Below, one piece after another: positions 11,701-26,700 of a stretch of DNA of 64,000 nucleotides (the stretch's first letter is position 1; the number at the start of each line of letters is the position of its first letter). The position numbers and the translations under genes were made by a program. The DNA lies in NCBI RefSeq assembly GCF_030463565.1, contig NC_134652.1, forward strand, positions 18,949,397-19,013,396. The letters are read 5' to 3'. This DNA is from Pelecanus crispus. Taxonomy: Eukaryota > Chordata > Aves > Pelecaniformes > Pelecanidae. Under the pieces are notes generated by a model that saw only the letters and a program-made list of their open reading frames with translations, ran no database searches and was not told the DNA's origin.

Positions 11701-14700
11701 CTGTTAGCAGGTGTTTGCTTATAGAATAGGGTCCTTGTTTCTTAAACTTTACATTGGTTGAGTGGAAGAATAGGTTTTGTAGATAGCAGCAAATAGCCTA
11801 GGCACAGCAGAGATAATAGTGGTGCCTCCAAACAGGAGGCAACTGGAGTGAATGTGAAAAGCCTGCTGAATCTCTGCATGCTATTGAATATAGGTATTTA
11901 ATTGCTAGATACAGTAACCATGGCCACCCCGCCTTAAAAAAATAATAGTAATTAAAAAAACCCAAACTGACAATTAATAAACATTAAGAATGTTTTAAAA
12001 CTAACTGAGATTTGTTTAATTCTGGAAAAGAAATGTGTTATTGTTACGTTCACGAATACTTACATTTCCTCTTCAAAATGCATTATGAAAAAATGGTGAG
12101 GAATTGATTAATTGGTGGATGGTAGAAATTTGGAGAGAGATTTTAACTGGATCTCATCTGTCAAATGCAAATTTCAATTTCATTCTTTTCTGAATATCAT
12201 ACATCCAACTTATTTTGAACTGGGAAACACGGAATTTTGAAGAGGATAACAGTGAAGTTCACATTTCTCTCAGTTAAAATTCAGCATTTTGATTGATATA
12301 TGTAGCTTCATTTTTTCTCTAGATTTAAGAAAATCGAGGGATTGTATTGAGTAAGTATAAACTGTGTATAGTAAAATTCTGTTACTTGTTGACATGTCAT
12401 GTGAACAATAAGCCTGTAGTTCAAGTTACATAGTTGGAAATAGTTTAAATGTTAGGATGTTTCCATTTTATGAAATTTTAAAATAAACGTTAAATGTACA
12501 TGTATCGATACTTATTTGAAGTCCAAGTGGCTTTTACCATGTCATTTCTGTATTGTAACCATTATTTTGTGCTCCAGTACTATTGGTATTTGCCAGATTG
12601 TAACAATTAACTACAGATGCTTGTTAGAAATATAAAATTCTGTCTTTTATTTAAAATAATAGAGGAGTACACATTGTTTGCATATAAAATAAATTGAATG
12701 TTAAAATTTTTCTTGACAACCTATTAATCTGGTTGAACTTTTATTACATTATAGTGGCACCATAAATAGGACGTGGAGCTGATTTGATGGAGCAGTACAT
12801 TAAACAGAGATGCACTAGTTGTTCCATTAAATCAAAATGACATTTCCATTAAGTATTTCAAACCTACTACACTGTAATTAAATGAACTGTGGCCCATTGA
12901 TTCTCCTTCTCACGTCCTTTTTTCCTTCTTTTTTTCCCCTTTTTCTCTCCTTTTTTTTTTTTTTTTTTTTCCCCCCATTCATACTGATGTTGTTCTGCTT
13001 GGGGAATAGAGCTGCATGTCTCCCAGTGTAATTACCATTGGGTTTGGGAGACTTTTAAGCATGCTGTTCTTGCATTGTTTCTTACATTCCTCGTTGTCAG
13101 TTCATCTATTTTTGTCAAAAATGTTATTTGCTTTTCTGAGATTTTCAATTAAGAAACTGACATCTCATTTTAGATATAAAGCTCCTAACACTTCAAGGTA
13201 TCCTAATGCTAAAGAGGTATTAGCAAAAGCCATTTAATGTTTCAGTGTGACATGTGAGGAGAGTGAACGTTTTCCATTGTATTGTCTGCATTTTAATTAT
13301 GTTTTAACAAAGAATGGATTTTTAAAGTACAAAATATTTAGGACTAAATTTGCTTTCTGTTATATGTATACATGAAAATTCAATGGTATGAGCAAGTTGT
13401 CTTATTAAGGACAAGATCTGGTTCTTCAGATGTTGGAGCAGAACTTTCCACACTTTCTGGGACAGTGAACTGCTGTCTATCCTTACCATTTTTCATTGCT
13501 TATATGTGTTTCTTTGAGTCAACAGTGAATTGATCAACCTGACTTTGCAGAAAACAGCTGGGGAACCATTGCTTTAGAGAATAGGTGTCATGCGTTTACT
13601 CATGGATATAAGTAAAACAATAGTGGTGTGTGCTCCAGTAGGTGTATTACGTAATTATGATTTCTTTGATGTAAGTGTGTTGATAGTTACCTTTGTTTCA
13701 GTATGTATTGTAACATAGACGTCAGTTGAAAAGCATGGTTTAGTAAGTACATTATACTGCAGAGATTCATATGTTGCATTTGAAAGCCACGATCACTCTG
13801 CTCTAAAAGATTGCAGTGCTATGAATAGAACGGTGCCATCTGATCTGGTATCTGGTCTTAATTGGTTTTCTTAATTCTAAGGCAGAATTTCCATATCTTT
13901 CAGTTTTTCTGTACTAAATTTATAATAATTTATCAAATTAATGCCTGGCTTTGTTTTTTGGTCTCATGTTTGGAAAACTATTTACCTCAATTACATATGC
14001 ATCGTAAAGAGAAATGTTACTAATTAGACTGTGATTGGAAAATTATTTCTATTTTGTACAGCAGAGGGCTACATTTCATTTTGTATGCAGTTGATTACTG
14101 ACAGCACTGATTTATTAAGCACCTGAAAAGATGATGAATAAGCATGAATATTTTAAATAATTTAGCAACAGGCTTTGAGATGGAATTCAAACAATTAAAG
14201 TGCCAATAATTAGCACAAGCTATTATGAGAAATACCCCAACTGAAAGCAATGATTTTGGTTTATATAAAGTTTGGGGTTTTTTTACTGACTGTTGTTAAA
14301 AATATGCAGCATGTTGATTTTCATTACATTCTTGCTTTCGTTCTGTTTGGGTAAAAAAGATTGAAATAAATGCACAAAGCTGTTCATATGCTTCAGCAAC
14401 TTATGTTGTTATTATTTTGGAAATGTCCTTGTATTTGTGAAGACTGTTGGATTTCCAGAAGAAATATCAATAATTGCATAAACATATATTTAATTTACCA
14501 GAAACAAAGTTAACAGGTCAAGGAAATAACAGCAAGTGTGATTTTCCTCCTTCTAATCTAAGTCCTGCATCACTAAGACTTTGAGTGAATATTAAAATCA
14601 AATCAGATAAGCAGTTCTTTAGTTGACATATCATTTGTTTCTATCTTAAAACCTGTTTTTCTTTCTACTAGGGAAAAGTGGCCCAGACAGCTTGCATGTC

Positions 14701-17700
14701 AGCCTGCCAGCATCTTTCAACGTCCCTAATGCAGATGCTACTGGACAGTGAATTGAAACAAATAAGCATGGGAGCAATTCAGCAGTTTAATTTAGATGTG
14801 ATACAGTGTGAATGTAAGTAGATGTTCCAGAATTCCTATCTATATCTGTCTTAACACTGCAAAAAAGTTCTTTAAGCCATATAGTGATCTTTTTCCATAA
14901 TCTACTAAAGCTCTGTCTTTTAAAAAAAACTATTACAGTACAGCTTCTTGTAAAAGTATGCATAAGTGTGATAACATTTCAGGGAAATTTTTTAATGAAA
15001 CTTCTTTTTTTTTTTTAACTCCAGTATCTGATTGAAACGTACATCTGTTGTTATTCCTAATGGGATCATGATCGCTATATCCAGTAAAAAGACTATGGTC
15101 TAGTACAAAATTGCCCAAAATCACTACATAACTATTATGCTTTTATAGTTGAGAAAAAAAGGTCAAATGTCTGTGAAATTTTAGTTTTCCCTCTTGAGTT
15201 TGTTTATTATCAGACTGATTTTAAATGTGCCGTTATATAGGGTTTCCTCCCTCCTAGAACTACTACTGCCTTACTCACTGTGCAGAATAGTAGTACTCAT
15301 TTAGTAAACATCAGATGTTGATTTATTCTTACTGTTCAAAATATCACATCAGAATTCTTTTATAAAACTGGTTCAATCCACCATGGAGGGTAGGATTAAT
15401 TTCCTCATGTTTTGCATGCAGCTCACCGCTGAGGGTGAGCTGTTAATCTGTATGAAGGAAGTTACTTCCATAACATCGTTGTGTTATGAATAGGTTTTAG
15501 GTCTGGTTTTATAGTTCATGACTCAGATACAGTGAAAAAGCTCACTAGTGTTTTTTTCAATGCATATTTTTAGATTCTTATGCTCTGTTTTTTCAAAGTA
15601 TGTTCCCTCTTATGTGTTTGAAGCATGGATCTCAATGATTTTGGTGACAGCTGTAAAATGGGGCAGTTCTGCAGGTCATATCCTGAGCTTTTTAGTTTGG
15701 ACATGTGAAAAAATTGATGACTACTACTCGGCAGCAACCTATGGGAAACTGGAAATTTGATTTCAAGCAATTTGGTTAGCATCACAAAGGGTTCTTGTCC
15801 CTGCAACGCTACAGGCTTGGGGAAGAGTGGCTGGAAAGCTGCCTGGCCGAAAAGGACCTGGGGGTGCTGGTTGACAGCCGGCTGAACATGAGCCAGCAGT
15901 GTGTCCAGGGACAGAATTAAGGAACATTTTTGAGGTTTTAACCGTACGCTTGTCTTTCCTTCTCCTGCCTTATTTGTTACATTCCAGCTAAACTCTCTAG
16001 CAGGTAGAGCAGGCATCTTTCTGACAGTCCTTCATTATACAGCCTTAAGGCCTTTCAGTGTGTGGAATTTTTTGGGGCCAGTCTTGTTTAATATCTTTAT
16101 CAATGATCTAGATGAGGGGATTGAGTGCGCCCTCAGTAAGTTTGTAGATGACACCGAACTGGGTGGGAGTGTCGATCTGCTCGAGGGTAGGATGGCCCTG
16201 CAGAGGGACCTGGACAGGCTGGACCGATGGGCCAAGGCCAACTGTATGAGGTTCAACAAGGCCAAGTGCCGGGTCCTGCACTTGGGTCACAACAACCCCA
16301 TGCAACGCTACAGGCTTGGGGAAGAGTGGCTGGAAAGCTGCCTGGCCGAAAAGGACCTGGGGGTGCTGGTTGACAGCCGGCTGAACATGAGCCAGCAGTG
16401 TGCCCAGGTGGCCAAGAAGGCCAACAGCATCCTGGCTTGTATCAGGAATAGTGTGGCCAGCAGGAGCAGGGAGGTGATTGTCCCCCTGTACTCGGCACTG
16501 GTGAGGCCGCACCTGGAATACTGCGTCCAGTTTTGGGCCCCTCAATACAAGAAAGACATTGAGGTGCTGGAGCGTGTTCAGAGAAGGGCAACGAAGCTGG
16601 TGAAGGGTCTGGAGCACAGGCCTTATGAGGAGCGGCTGAGGGAACTGGGGTTATTTAGTCTGGAGAAGAGGCTGAGGGGAGACCTTATCGCTCTCTACAA
16701 CTACCTGAAAGGAGGTAGTAGTGAGGTGGGTGTTGGTCTCTTCTCCCAAGTAGTTAGCGATAGGCTGAGAGGAAATGGGCTCAAGCTGCACCAGGGGAGG
16801 TTTAGATTGGGTGTTAGGAAAAATTTCTTCACGGAAAGGGTAGTCAAGCACTAGAACAGGCTGCCCAGAGAGGTAGTGGAGTCACCATCCCTGGAAGTGT
16901 TCAAAAAATGGGTAGACGTGGCACTTTGGGACATGGTTTAGCCTAGTCTACCCTTAATTGGTTTAGTGTGGACTTGGTAATGTTAGGTTAATGGTTGGAC
17001 TGGATGATCTTAAAGGTCTTTTCCAACCTAAATGATTCTATGATTCTATGAATGAACTGACGGGAATATCAGGGTCCGATTGAAAAAATTTTTGTGATCA
17101 TGACATTGAAGTTTGTCTCGTGATTGCACAAGTTGGCCAAACAGATGATGGTTTGACTTTTTTTTACTTTTAGTACACTTGATGTTGCAAACTTAATAAT
17201 GTTCTTTTCCATTAGGTGAATAGGGGTATATGTATGTGCATGTGTGTAGTTTCCTAGGTGTAAAAAAGATCCCAGCTGTAAAAACAAACATTCCATAGTA
17301 TTCATAATACTGACACTAAAATCATTCACCTAGACAAGCTGAATTGGTATACCCACTACACAGTCATCTGCCTTCTGAACAAACAGTGTAACAGTGAAGA
17401 AAGCTTGCCTACTATTGTATTATTCTGTTTTCTGTATTTAAAATATCATCTGTGAACAATGCAGGACTTCACTGCTCTGTATAGATTAACCAATTCACTG
17501 TTTCACTTGGGGATTTCTAGCAGTATAGGGGATAAAATGTATGCCTTGCAGGTGACTTTCACAGTATGAACAGTATGTTCACAGCAAAGTAATGAGAAGT
17601 CCCATTGAGTCCGGTTGTTGCCTGGTCTCTGGGTTGTTTTCAGACCTTTTTCTCCTCAGCCTTTACCCTGTTATGTACCATCCTAATTTCTGTTACCACT

Positions 17701-20700
17701 CTTTCTACCATCTTTGGTTGCTGCACAGTGGAAACTTCAATCAGTGAAGAGATCTTAGTAGAGTTTTATTTAAGCTAACATAACATTTAATTATTTTAAG
17801 ATTAAAATATAACCTTAAGACAACATGTTCTGTTATATGTAGCTGTTACACTGAGCATATGGCATGGACAGGACATGGGAAACCTTGGGCCAAAATGAAA
17901 ACGTTTCAGATAACTAGTAACTTAAAGACTGAAAAATGCATTCTTTCCACCATTGCGTAACTTCTAGCATGGGCTGTTCAGATGCAAATGGAATAAACTT
18001 TCATTCTTCCTTTCTGCAAAGCTTTTAAAGCACATTAGAAAAAAATTGGTTTTACACAGAAACCCTTTGAGTAGTTTAAATATAATTAAGGAAGCTTGTC
18101 AGAATAGTATGTTGCAACAAATGACACCTTACAATCTGTCGAATAAGGGATTGACGCAAGATTTTGCTAAGACTGCTTTGCTGTTGTGGTTTCATTCATA
18201 AGGTCCATCACAGGCACATTCCAGGCCTCACTGTGGTGCCTGTGATTTATGTTCTTGCTCATCACCCTCCCCCAGCTTTATTCTTTGACACTTTGGGATT
18301 AATGGATACAACAGTGACATTTCAATTAGTGCTTAGAGTGTGCGAGTAATTCACAACTCTTGGGTAGTTTCCTACTGTATTGTATATGTGGGTTTGACAT
18401 TTTACTTGTAGACATGGTGGAGTATACTCAGATGCATTTTGAACTAAGAACTTATGTGAGATGTAGAAAGTTATGAATATCTGAAGATACATTTTTTTAA
18501 ATTCTTGGCAATATTCTAGATATTTATTCGGATCTTAACATTGCATTTTTATTCTCCCGAATATGAACTGGAGGAGATCTAAATAAAAGCAGGAAAATGC
18601 GATTGTGTAATATTTTTTTCTTTTCCATTAAAAAACAATCCAAAAACAGCCCAAACAACCACCCAACAATCTGTTAATGAGAAGCAATCTGTTTAAGTCA
18701 GTAAGTGCTGAAGTTCTTAGTCACAGCAAATAGGTAGAATGATAAGTGGACTTCCAAGAAAGGAAGGTGGAAGGGAGGGAGGTGATCTTGTGGTGAACTC
18801 TGGGATTTCATTATCCTGCACTGCATACCTATGCAAAGTACCTAACTTTAAAAAGCAGAGCAGAAAATCTGGAAGTATCTGATACTTTTGCTCAAGAATA
18901 GCAATAGTATCAGGTGGTCTTCTCTGATGATTTATTTTAAAAAAGTTATGATCTTCTTGCTCTGCCTGTAGTAAGTTTTTTTTGTTTTCCTTCCAAACAT
19001 TTCAAAAGCTTTCAGTTTGGTTTCAGTTTGTCTTGTTCTAATTGAAGTATTTCTCCACTCTCTCTACATATTTTATAACTCAGAGCAGTGTTTTACCTCT
19101 GTATTTTATCCCATTCTTTCTCAGTGGTGATCTTCCACTAGGATGATTGGGATTCTTACAGCAGTATTCAGAAAAACAGAACATACTAGGTCCCATTGAA
19201 TAAAACCCAAAGAATAGTCTTTTGCTTGGACATTGCATTTCAGTGCCCTGAGGAGGGAAATGGTTTGGGGAGGGGAGGCGTTTATTACTGTTTCTTGAAG
19301 ATGAAAATCAAACGTGGCTTTCTGTATCTCACTTTATGAGAAACAAGTTGTACATAATAGGAAATGAGCTTTTCAGAGACACCATCCAGATCTAGATACC
19401 TTACATCAGCTTTTCATTAAGGAATTAGAACTTGTCAGAAATTCCAATTGCTGGAAGAGTTAAATGTAATTTTTATAATTTATGTGTTTTAACATAGCTG
19501 AATTGTGAGACCGGATTAATTGGCAGAAGGAGGTATGGTTGAGTGGGCGTACTTCTTCACCCAGACATGAATCTGTGTGAGGATGAAAAGGTTTTGGGTC
19601 CTGCCTATAAACGAGCATGGGTTAGTGGAGAATTAGAGCAAATAGGATGCGATATACCATCCTAACCAGTCCTATGTAGGGCTTCCTGCCAGTCCCTCCT
19701 TTTTCACCGACTGTGGAGAGCTGCAGTATCCAAGAGCAAAAGAGATCTTGACCCAAGTGCTCTCTGTTGAGCGTACACAAAGGTAAATCTCCAGGTGGGT
19801 GCCAGAAGCTGAGGAACCCAAATGCTGTTTTCCCTTGACAAGGCACTATATTCTCCTGTGGAGGCCCCTCACTTTACCTGTCTCCTCTCCCATCTGGGAA
19901 GTCAGGTTAACTTCACTCACTTGAGACCATCCTTCATCTGCAGGTCACATATGGCAGCCTGGGAGTGAGGGGAGCAGCGAGATCTCGCTGGTGCTGGGGG
20001 CAGGGCTGGGGGCTGTTGCCTGGCCAGCTGGCAGCTCCCTCAGCGAGGCTTCCCTCCAGGCGTGTTTGAACAGCTGGAGCATCCAACAGGGCTGCAAAGT
20101 GGCTGGCGGCTGCTGAGAGAGTCACCTGATTCTCTGCTTCTCCTTTAAAAATACATTTGTAGCTTTGCTGTCCTGCCTGTGAATCGATGCAATGAGACTG
20201 AAGTAAAACTGTCCTAATCTAGCTTTTGATCCAAAGTCTGGACCCTGATTTTTACTTTCTGCCATTGAGCAGCAAAACTAATTGTCAGGAATTAGGTACC
20301 AAATTCCAAGACCAACAGAGAAGCACAACCAGATGATGGCTAAAAGATGGAGTTTTGAGAGAATAAAATGAAGAGCCCTGTTAATAAATCTAGAAGTGCG
20401 TAGAAATTCAGTACAATTTACAGTTAAAGATGTCTTAAATTCCATTTTAGCAGACACAGCCTTTTTCTTAAGATATCCATTAATACATGTATCCATCAAT
20501 TCACATATATCTTGTATATAAAATGTAATGAAAAGAACCAAAGTATTTGAAGGAAAGTGGACTGAAGTCATCTTTACAATATTTAAATTTACCATTCTCG
20601 TGTATGTGTTGCCTCCCAGCCTGTTTTTGTATTATGACATACTTTTTTCATTAGGTCCTACCTCCTGTAAATTCCCAAACTGGCCATTGTAGGAGTACGT

Positions 20701-23700
20701 TGAGATTGTACATATTGTGGACACAAATTGTGCCAAAGATCCTGTTCTATAAACACAGGAAAGGTCTACACAGTTTCAGCAAAGTGGAGGGAAAGAAGAT
20801 GTTAATGAAAACCTTGTGAATACCAGATTAATGTAATGCATATTTTCAGCTTATTTTCCTGAAAACATTGAAGTTTCTGATTCAAACTGCCAAGCAGCCA
20901 GTTGTTTGCCCCTGTATGTGACAGTTTCGTGGTGATCTTGCATTTCATTCATATTATAAAATTCCAGAATGCTCTCATGCACACTAAAACAACTAACCAA
21001 CCAGCCCCCTACCCCTCCAAATCCTCTTTAAGCCTAGAATGAATGTAGGGGGTGAATATTTTAAAAGATATATATATGACAATGTTTCACTACTATCTGG
21101 AAAAGGACCCTTAGGACAAAGACATTAAGAATGTTAATCCTGTTCTTATAATATCTTCCTGAAACGCTGTGCAGTAGAAAATATTTAATTAGCTTTGTAA
21201 AATTGTTAGCAAAACTTAAAAGCCCTGAGCTGAGGGCGGAGGGGGAGCTGTCTGACCGTTACCATAAGTAGATTATCTTTTTGCCCTTTGAACTCATGAA
21301 ATTGTAATAATGAAACAAACTCTGCTGTAGTCACCTGTCAAAAATGACCCAAATGTGAGAATAAATGCTTGTGCTATAATGAGTGTCCCTGGTGTTGTAA
21401 ATGCATTCATAATATAAAATTGTAGTCAAAGAGAACACAGCTTATAGAATAATTGTTTCATATCTTGTGTGCTGCATGTTCTATAGCTGCAAGGGTAGTA
21501 GGTACTATGTAGGGAAACTAAATCATACTGCATTATTTAATGCATTAAGGATGAATTCCAAACTATGTTAGCCTGATGAGCTGCAGAAAGGATGCAAATA
21601 TATGCCCTGTGGCAAGTAAAAGTATCCCACTATAGGACGGTACCTCCAAAGCATAAAATGCCAATAGCTAACTGAAAAGTTTTGCTGCAGGTCACACTTT
21701 TCAGTTACATTCACTTCTCAGTTCTGTAGTTATTCCTTTGCCGTGGAGCTTCCTTCTCCCAGTGCTACTATTGTGGAGTGGCTGGAGGAGCTCAGATTCT
21801 GGTGGAGGAAGTTGGTCTCAGTGTACAGTGTAAGAACAGAAAGTTATACAGATGGGCCTTATCTTTCAAGAGTAGTACAGGTTCTCCTTCCTTGTTTTGG
21901 GGTTGTAGAAAAGACCCCTTCTGACCATCACGCTTGTCCTCCTCATTAGTGTGCTGCCATAGCTCACAGCCCATGTATCTCTTTTTGGCTGTTTGCTATG
22001 GAGCGCTGCTAAGAATTCCCTGCTATAGTATGGTGTTCCCATTTTAAACGCTATGTTTGACTGACCACAGGGGCCAGCATCATAGGCCTGTCTGTCCCTG
22101 AAGAAAGGGTGGTCCCAGTGGCCATGAAATACCTGCAGAAGACAGCCATGAAGACACCCAACCCTTTAGCCTAGGGTGTTCAGAAGGGTGCTTTCACAGG
22201 CCTGGAGATCTTTTGTTGTTCTGTAGGTTGGTGGTTGTACAGACTGTTTTCTCTTTGCTGCTTTTAAAGAGTTTATCATTAAGCAAACTCTCTCTATAGA
22301 AAATGCTGGGTTTAGGATATGCTTTTTCTACTCTTTCTTATCTATCTTCTTTTTCATTTAAAAAGCATCTTTGTGGTAGATTGAAACTCCCTGAAAACTC
22401 CCCTAGAAAGTTGCTGTTACTTATAAAGTAGGAAAAACAGACAATTTAAAATTCAGATTTGAATACAGTAATCAGTGAGCATTTGCCAGCTGTTACTAAT
22501 ACTTGTCTGTGATGTTACAGTGTTCTCCATAAGGCATTTGATAGCTGTTTTTTATTCCTTTAGTTGATGAAGAATCAAGTCATATTCCAGTTTAATTCAT
22601 TCTCCTTTGACATGACTGTCCATAAAAATTTTTGCACTACTTTAATAGAAGTAATAAATTCTGCCTCTACTGGTAAGGCTGCTACTCTGATACCATATGC
22701 ATCTATCACTAAGCTATTCTTAGATAGTCTGCGATGGTCTTAGTAGCTTCTTGTACCACTTAAGTAAGGATCTTTATTCCTTTCATTTACAATTGCATTC
22801 CATAGAATAATTTTCAGACTTGTGAATAGTCTATCTGAATTCATTAGTCTGCTTTAAGTTGAAACCATACATTCAGAAGTAAATGACTGAGCCCATTATT
22901 TTACCATCATGTCAGCTCGGGCACCAATGTCTTTCTGGATGGTTTACTTTTACTTGATGATCCAAATTTTCTAATTAGCCATTAAAAAAAAAAAGTCTGT
23001 TAAGTATTTCATATTAGTTTTAAAAGTTAGTAGGAGTCCATGTGGCACAGTAGAGTTAAGCACTGGATCTGGAAATTTTTTGGATACGTATGTTCTTTTT
23101 CCTCTACCACTGAATGACCCGTTCCTCAAACTTGGAAAAAAATATTACCTTCCACTACCTCAGATGATACCTCTCTAAAACTATTACAGTAATATCTACT
23201 TTGTTTTGTTAAGGGCCCTAACTGAACAGCATAAGAAAAATTGTCTTAAGCTCTTTTGAAGTAAGATGTCTAACCTGAGGGGGGATGTGAGGCAGTGGGT
23301 GTTTCTGCAAGTGTCTGTGTTATTAAAATGTGACTGGGATAAGAACAAAAAGTATATTTATTTTTCAGTGTGACAATTATCAATCGTTTCCTAATTTAAA
23401 CAAATGGCTGACTTTTTTTTCATTACTGTAAGTGTTACCATATTTTGTATTTTGAATATAGTTTTGCCTTACAATTTTGAGAGCCTGTTTTTGGGTTCAA
23501 AAAGTGTAAGTTCGTTACTGATGAGCTGGCTGAAAGGCGTGAACAGGCATTTCAGCTCTGCTCTGACTGTGGCACGTAGAGCTTTCCACCTGTTGTCTAC
23601 ACATTAAACTCCCACCGTAGTGTTTGTCTTTTATTGCTGTTTGGCTAGAGGTGGGGTTTTTACAGTGCGGATGCTGTAACAAAAGCAGACGTTTGAAAAC

Positions 23701-26700
23701 ATGTTGACAGCCATGGAATTGGTATTATTTAGAAATTCTTCAGTAATCGTTCACCTCGGGCCAAAAAAGATGTTGGCTTCTATGGTTGTAGCATTGCTAC
23801 TGGGTTAGAATTTTAAGTAAAATTCCTAATAATACTCCTAAAGTTATTATTCTTTGGGATTATCGGAAAAATTATGGGAAAGTTGTTTGTTGGTTGGTTT
23901 GGTTTTAATCACTGTGAGTTATTAGTTTAATCTATTTCTATCAAATTAGTCTCATTTTAATGCTAGCTAGCATTTATATTGCATAGAGCTTGGTTTTCTG
24001 TTAGATTTTTTAAAAAATCTACTTTCGTAATATTTTTAACTTTTCTTTGCAGTGTTTGCTAGTTCTGAGCCTGTGCCAGGATTCCAGGGAGACACCCTGC
24101 AGTTAGCTTTCATCGACCTCAGACAAGTAAGACACTAGTTGTTGTTTTTTATCCTACTAATTTCCCCTTTTTGACCAGTGCTGAAGTTATTAAATTCAAG
24201 AACCTTTCATGTTTTTGCATTCCCATGTAATTAGTTTTGAAAAGCGGTTATTTGAAGTGTTATTAGTGGCACTATTCCCTGTAATTTAGTAGAAAACTGT
24301 TTCTCCAATGTGTTGTTAGGGGGCACTGTGCTACTGGTGGTACTGTTACATGGATATGAGATTGAATTTTGGTCCTGACAATTTTCTAAAGATCCTGTGA
24401 TGCCTTTTTGCAAGACTGTACATGTTACTCTGGTGTGTGCTGGCCTGATTCCATTCTGAGCAATTGCTCCTGTCTACAAAACTACTCCCTGGAGAGCAGA
24501 ATCGGGCATGGTATTATTTAGCATTTCCTTTCCTAATTTGTTACATAGAATTCTTTTAAACTGTTAGAAAGCAGCTTTATTCCAACTGGCTGATCTTTAT
24601 TCTATATCAGATTTAATTTTAAATGCCTTAATAGTGGAAGCACCTTTCCACAGTTCTTGCCAAAAGGAAGGTTTTTCCAGACTAAAATCTACTTATCTTA
24701 ATTTCATGTAGTTATTTCTAGTCCCTGCTCTCTGTAAATTCTGATACTATATCCACCCATAGCAATTAATTTTCAAAAACTTTTCATACTTGAAGTAAGC
24801 TTTTAGAAAGGATTTATTATGTCACAAAATTGTGAGTATAAGTGTCATTTAAATAGTAAAATGAATCATTAACTGCACATGGAGGGTCTTTAGCTTTCTG
24901 CGGATATTGGTGATGTTTTTCAGCACCATTATGAGCCTGTCAAAGTCATCAGAAATGTAGAAAGAATTCCATACCAAATTATCTATATAGTAAGAATATT
25001 TTTGCTTTTAATAGTTTAGTAGGTTTTTCACAGCAAGATAACGAAAAGGCATTTCAGAAGGGAAAATTCCTGAGGCAAAAGTATTCCAGTTTCTCCAAAT
25101 AGTTAGAAAGGACTTCATTGAAGTGTCTTTTTAAATGAAGAAGTTAAAAGGTAGAGTTGTCTGTTACATTCTCACAGTAATATAACAATGAACAATATCT
25201 ACAATGGGATGAGCGTGGACTACGTGAGGAGGATATAGGATTGTGGCCATAAGATTTGTTCATGTGATACTTGTACATTAGGAGTTCCAGAATTCAGTAT
25301 GTAAAGAGGTACTCTGCCAGACTTCAAATACCACAAGTCTTGCCTAGACTAGCAGCCTTCCTCTTTTGGATTCTTTTTTATTCTCCTTTTATTATCAATG
25401 TTAGAAATGACTAAACATCTTCCAATTTGTACAAAGTCAGTTCAGTTGAAGGGAAAGGATGTTGAGAGATTTTGGCACCATTTCTGTCATCTACCTAAGT
25501 GGTATAAATCCTTGCAGAGCCTATGTTTGTTTCAAGGGAAAACATGATTTCCAGCTATGCAGGAGGGCAGGGTGTGTACATACTTGCTACAGGAAATAAA
25601 TAATATTTTTGTATGTTTTAAGCACCAACTGTCAAGCATGTCACATAAATAGGGATTATGTTGCTTATGATAGCTCTCAGTTTATGTTAGCAACTTGTAT
25701 TTAGAATTCTCTTGATGCAAGTAATGCTTTATAGAGGATGCTCTGTATGCTGTGGGAATCTAATCAATCTCAGATACTTTATAAACAGCAAAAGTCTGGG
25801 GAACTCTATTGGGTTGCAGTTGGAGCTTATAGATGTAGAATAGTTCTAGTACATTTGTTTTGTTTTGGTTTTTACTATATTTTTGCGTGTCTCACCAAAA
25901 GGTTATTGCAAGCACACATTAAAAACATTTACCGTTTAGTAAGGATTTGCGGTGTTTTCCCTCTCTTCCTTATTTGTGATCCATTTCTATCTTAATAGGG
26001 TGGATGACAGTTCTTTTCAAGAATACTTAGAAAGGCAACAGAGCCTTTTTCAGAAAGTTCTTATAAAAGGTCATGCTTCTGTTTTTTAGTTTGAATTTGA
26101 TACTTCTTCATGAATTGCAGGATATGAAAGATAAGGAAGTAGGTCCAGTGGTCAGGTTTTACCTGCCCACCCGGACTGTGCCCTGAGGTCAAACTCCTGA
26201 TATTGGCTGTTTGGTACAGAGGAGCTGATGACAGGTAGGGGCTGATACAAGGGGGAAAGCTTGAACCGTATCAAAGCTAAAAGGCAGGGGATTTGGGACT
26301 CAGTGAGAGACTGTAGCTAAAAGATGGATCAGCAGGATTGCCCTCTTCTTAAAAAGCAGCTGACCTGCAAGGGAAAAGACTTTATCGTCCTGCCAATCAC
26401 ATGGTTGCTAATGGAAGCCAGTTATCTCAACAACAGCTTTCTCTCTCTCTCTGTTGTACTCGGGCAGTGTGTAAGATTAATGAGGATTGGGCAGTAGAAT
26501 ATTGTAGCACATTTTACTAAAGAAGTCAAGTCACAAGGAGCCAGCTTGGAAGACAGAGAGGGAAGAGCTACACTTGGATGATTACCACAGGGGGAGGAGC
26601 AGCTCTGAAAAGAATTGCCATAGGTATTTTCATCCTAACTGTTCCTGATCCTCCGTCTTTCCCTGAAGACAATGTATGGACAGCATGTTGTCCCCAGCAA

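Larger units (their letters stand above)
5719..14671 (+). other. EXOC6: EXOC6 intron, with candidate microexon, CR1 tail and CNE-like block
   Basis: This is a 9-kb intron between the THLP and GKVAQ exons. It holds the candidate microexon (8838-8867), a perfect hairpin (7487-7510), an old CR1 fragment (9724-10080), a PBX/MEIS-motif cluster near 11.0-11.2 kb, a pyrimidine tract (about 12902-12976) and a homeodomain/PBX-motif-rich stretch near 14.1 kb. The rest is AT-rich with nothing recognised. Confidence 0.85.
14814..24052 (+). other. EXOC6: EXOC6 intron carrying a CR1 insertion
   Basis: This is a 9.2-kb intron. It contains a young CR1 (16074-17050) and a duplicated CR1 segment (15802-15909). 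A locally GC-richer patch lies at 19950-20120, and an unannotated stretch around 21180-21400 contains CCTTTGAA and GATTATC-like motifs. Nothing else is recognised. Confidence 0.85.
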
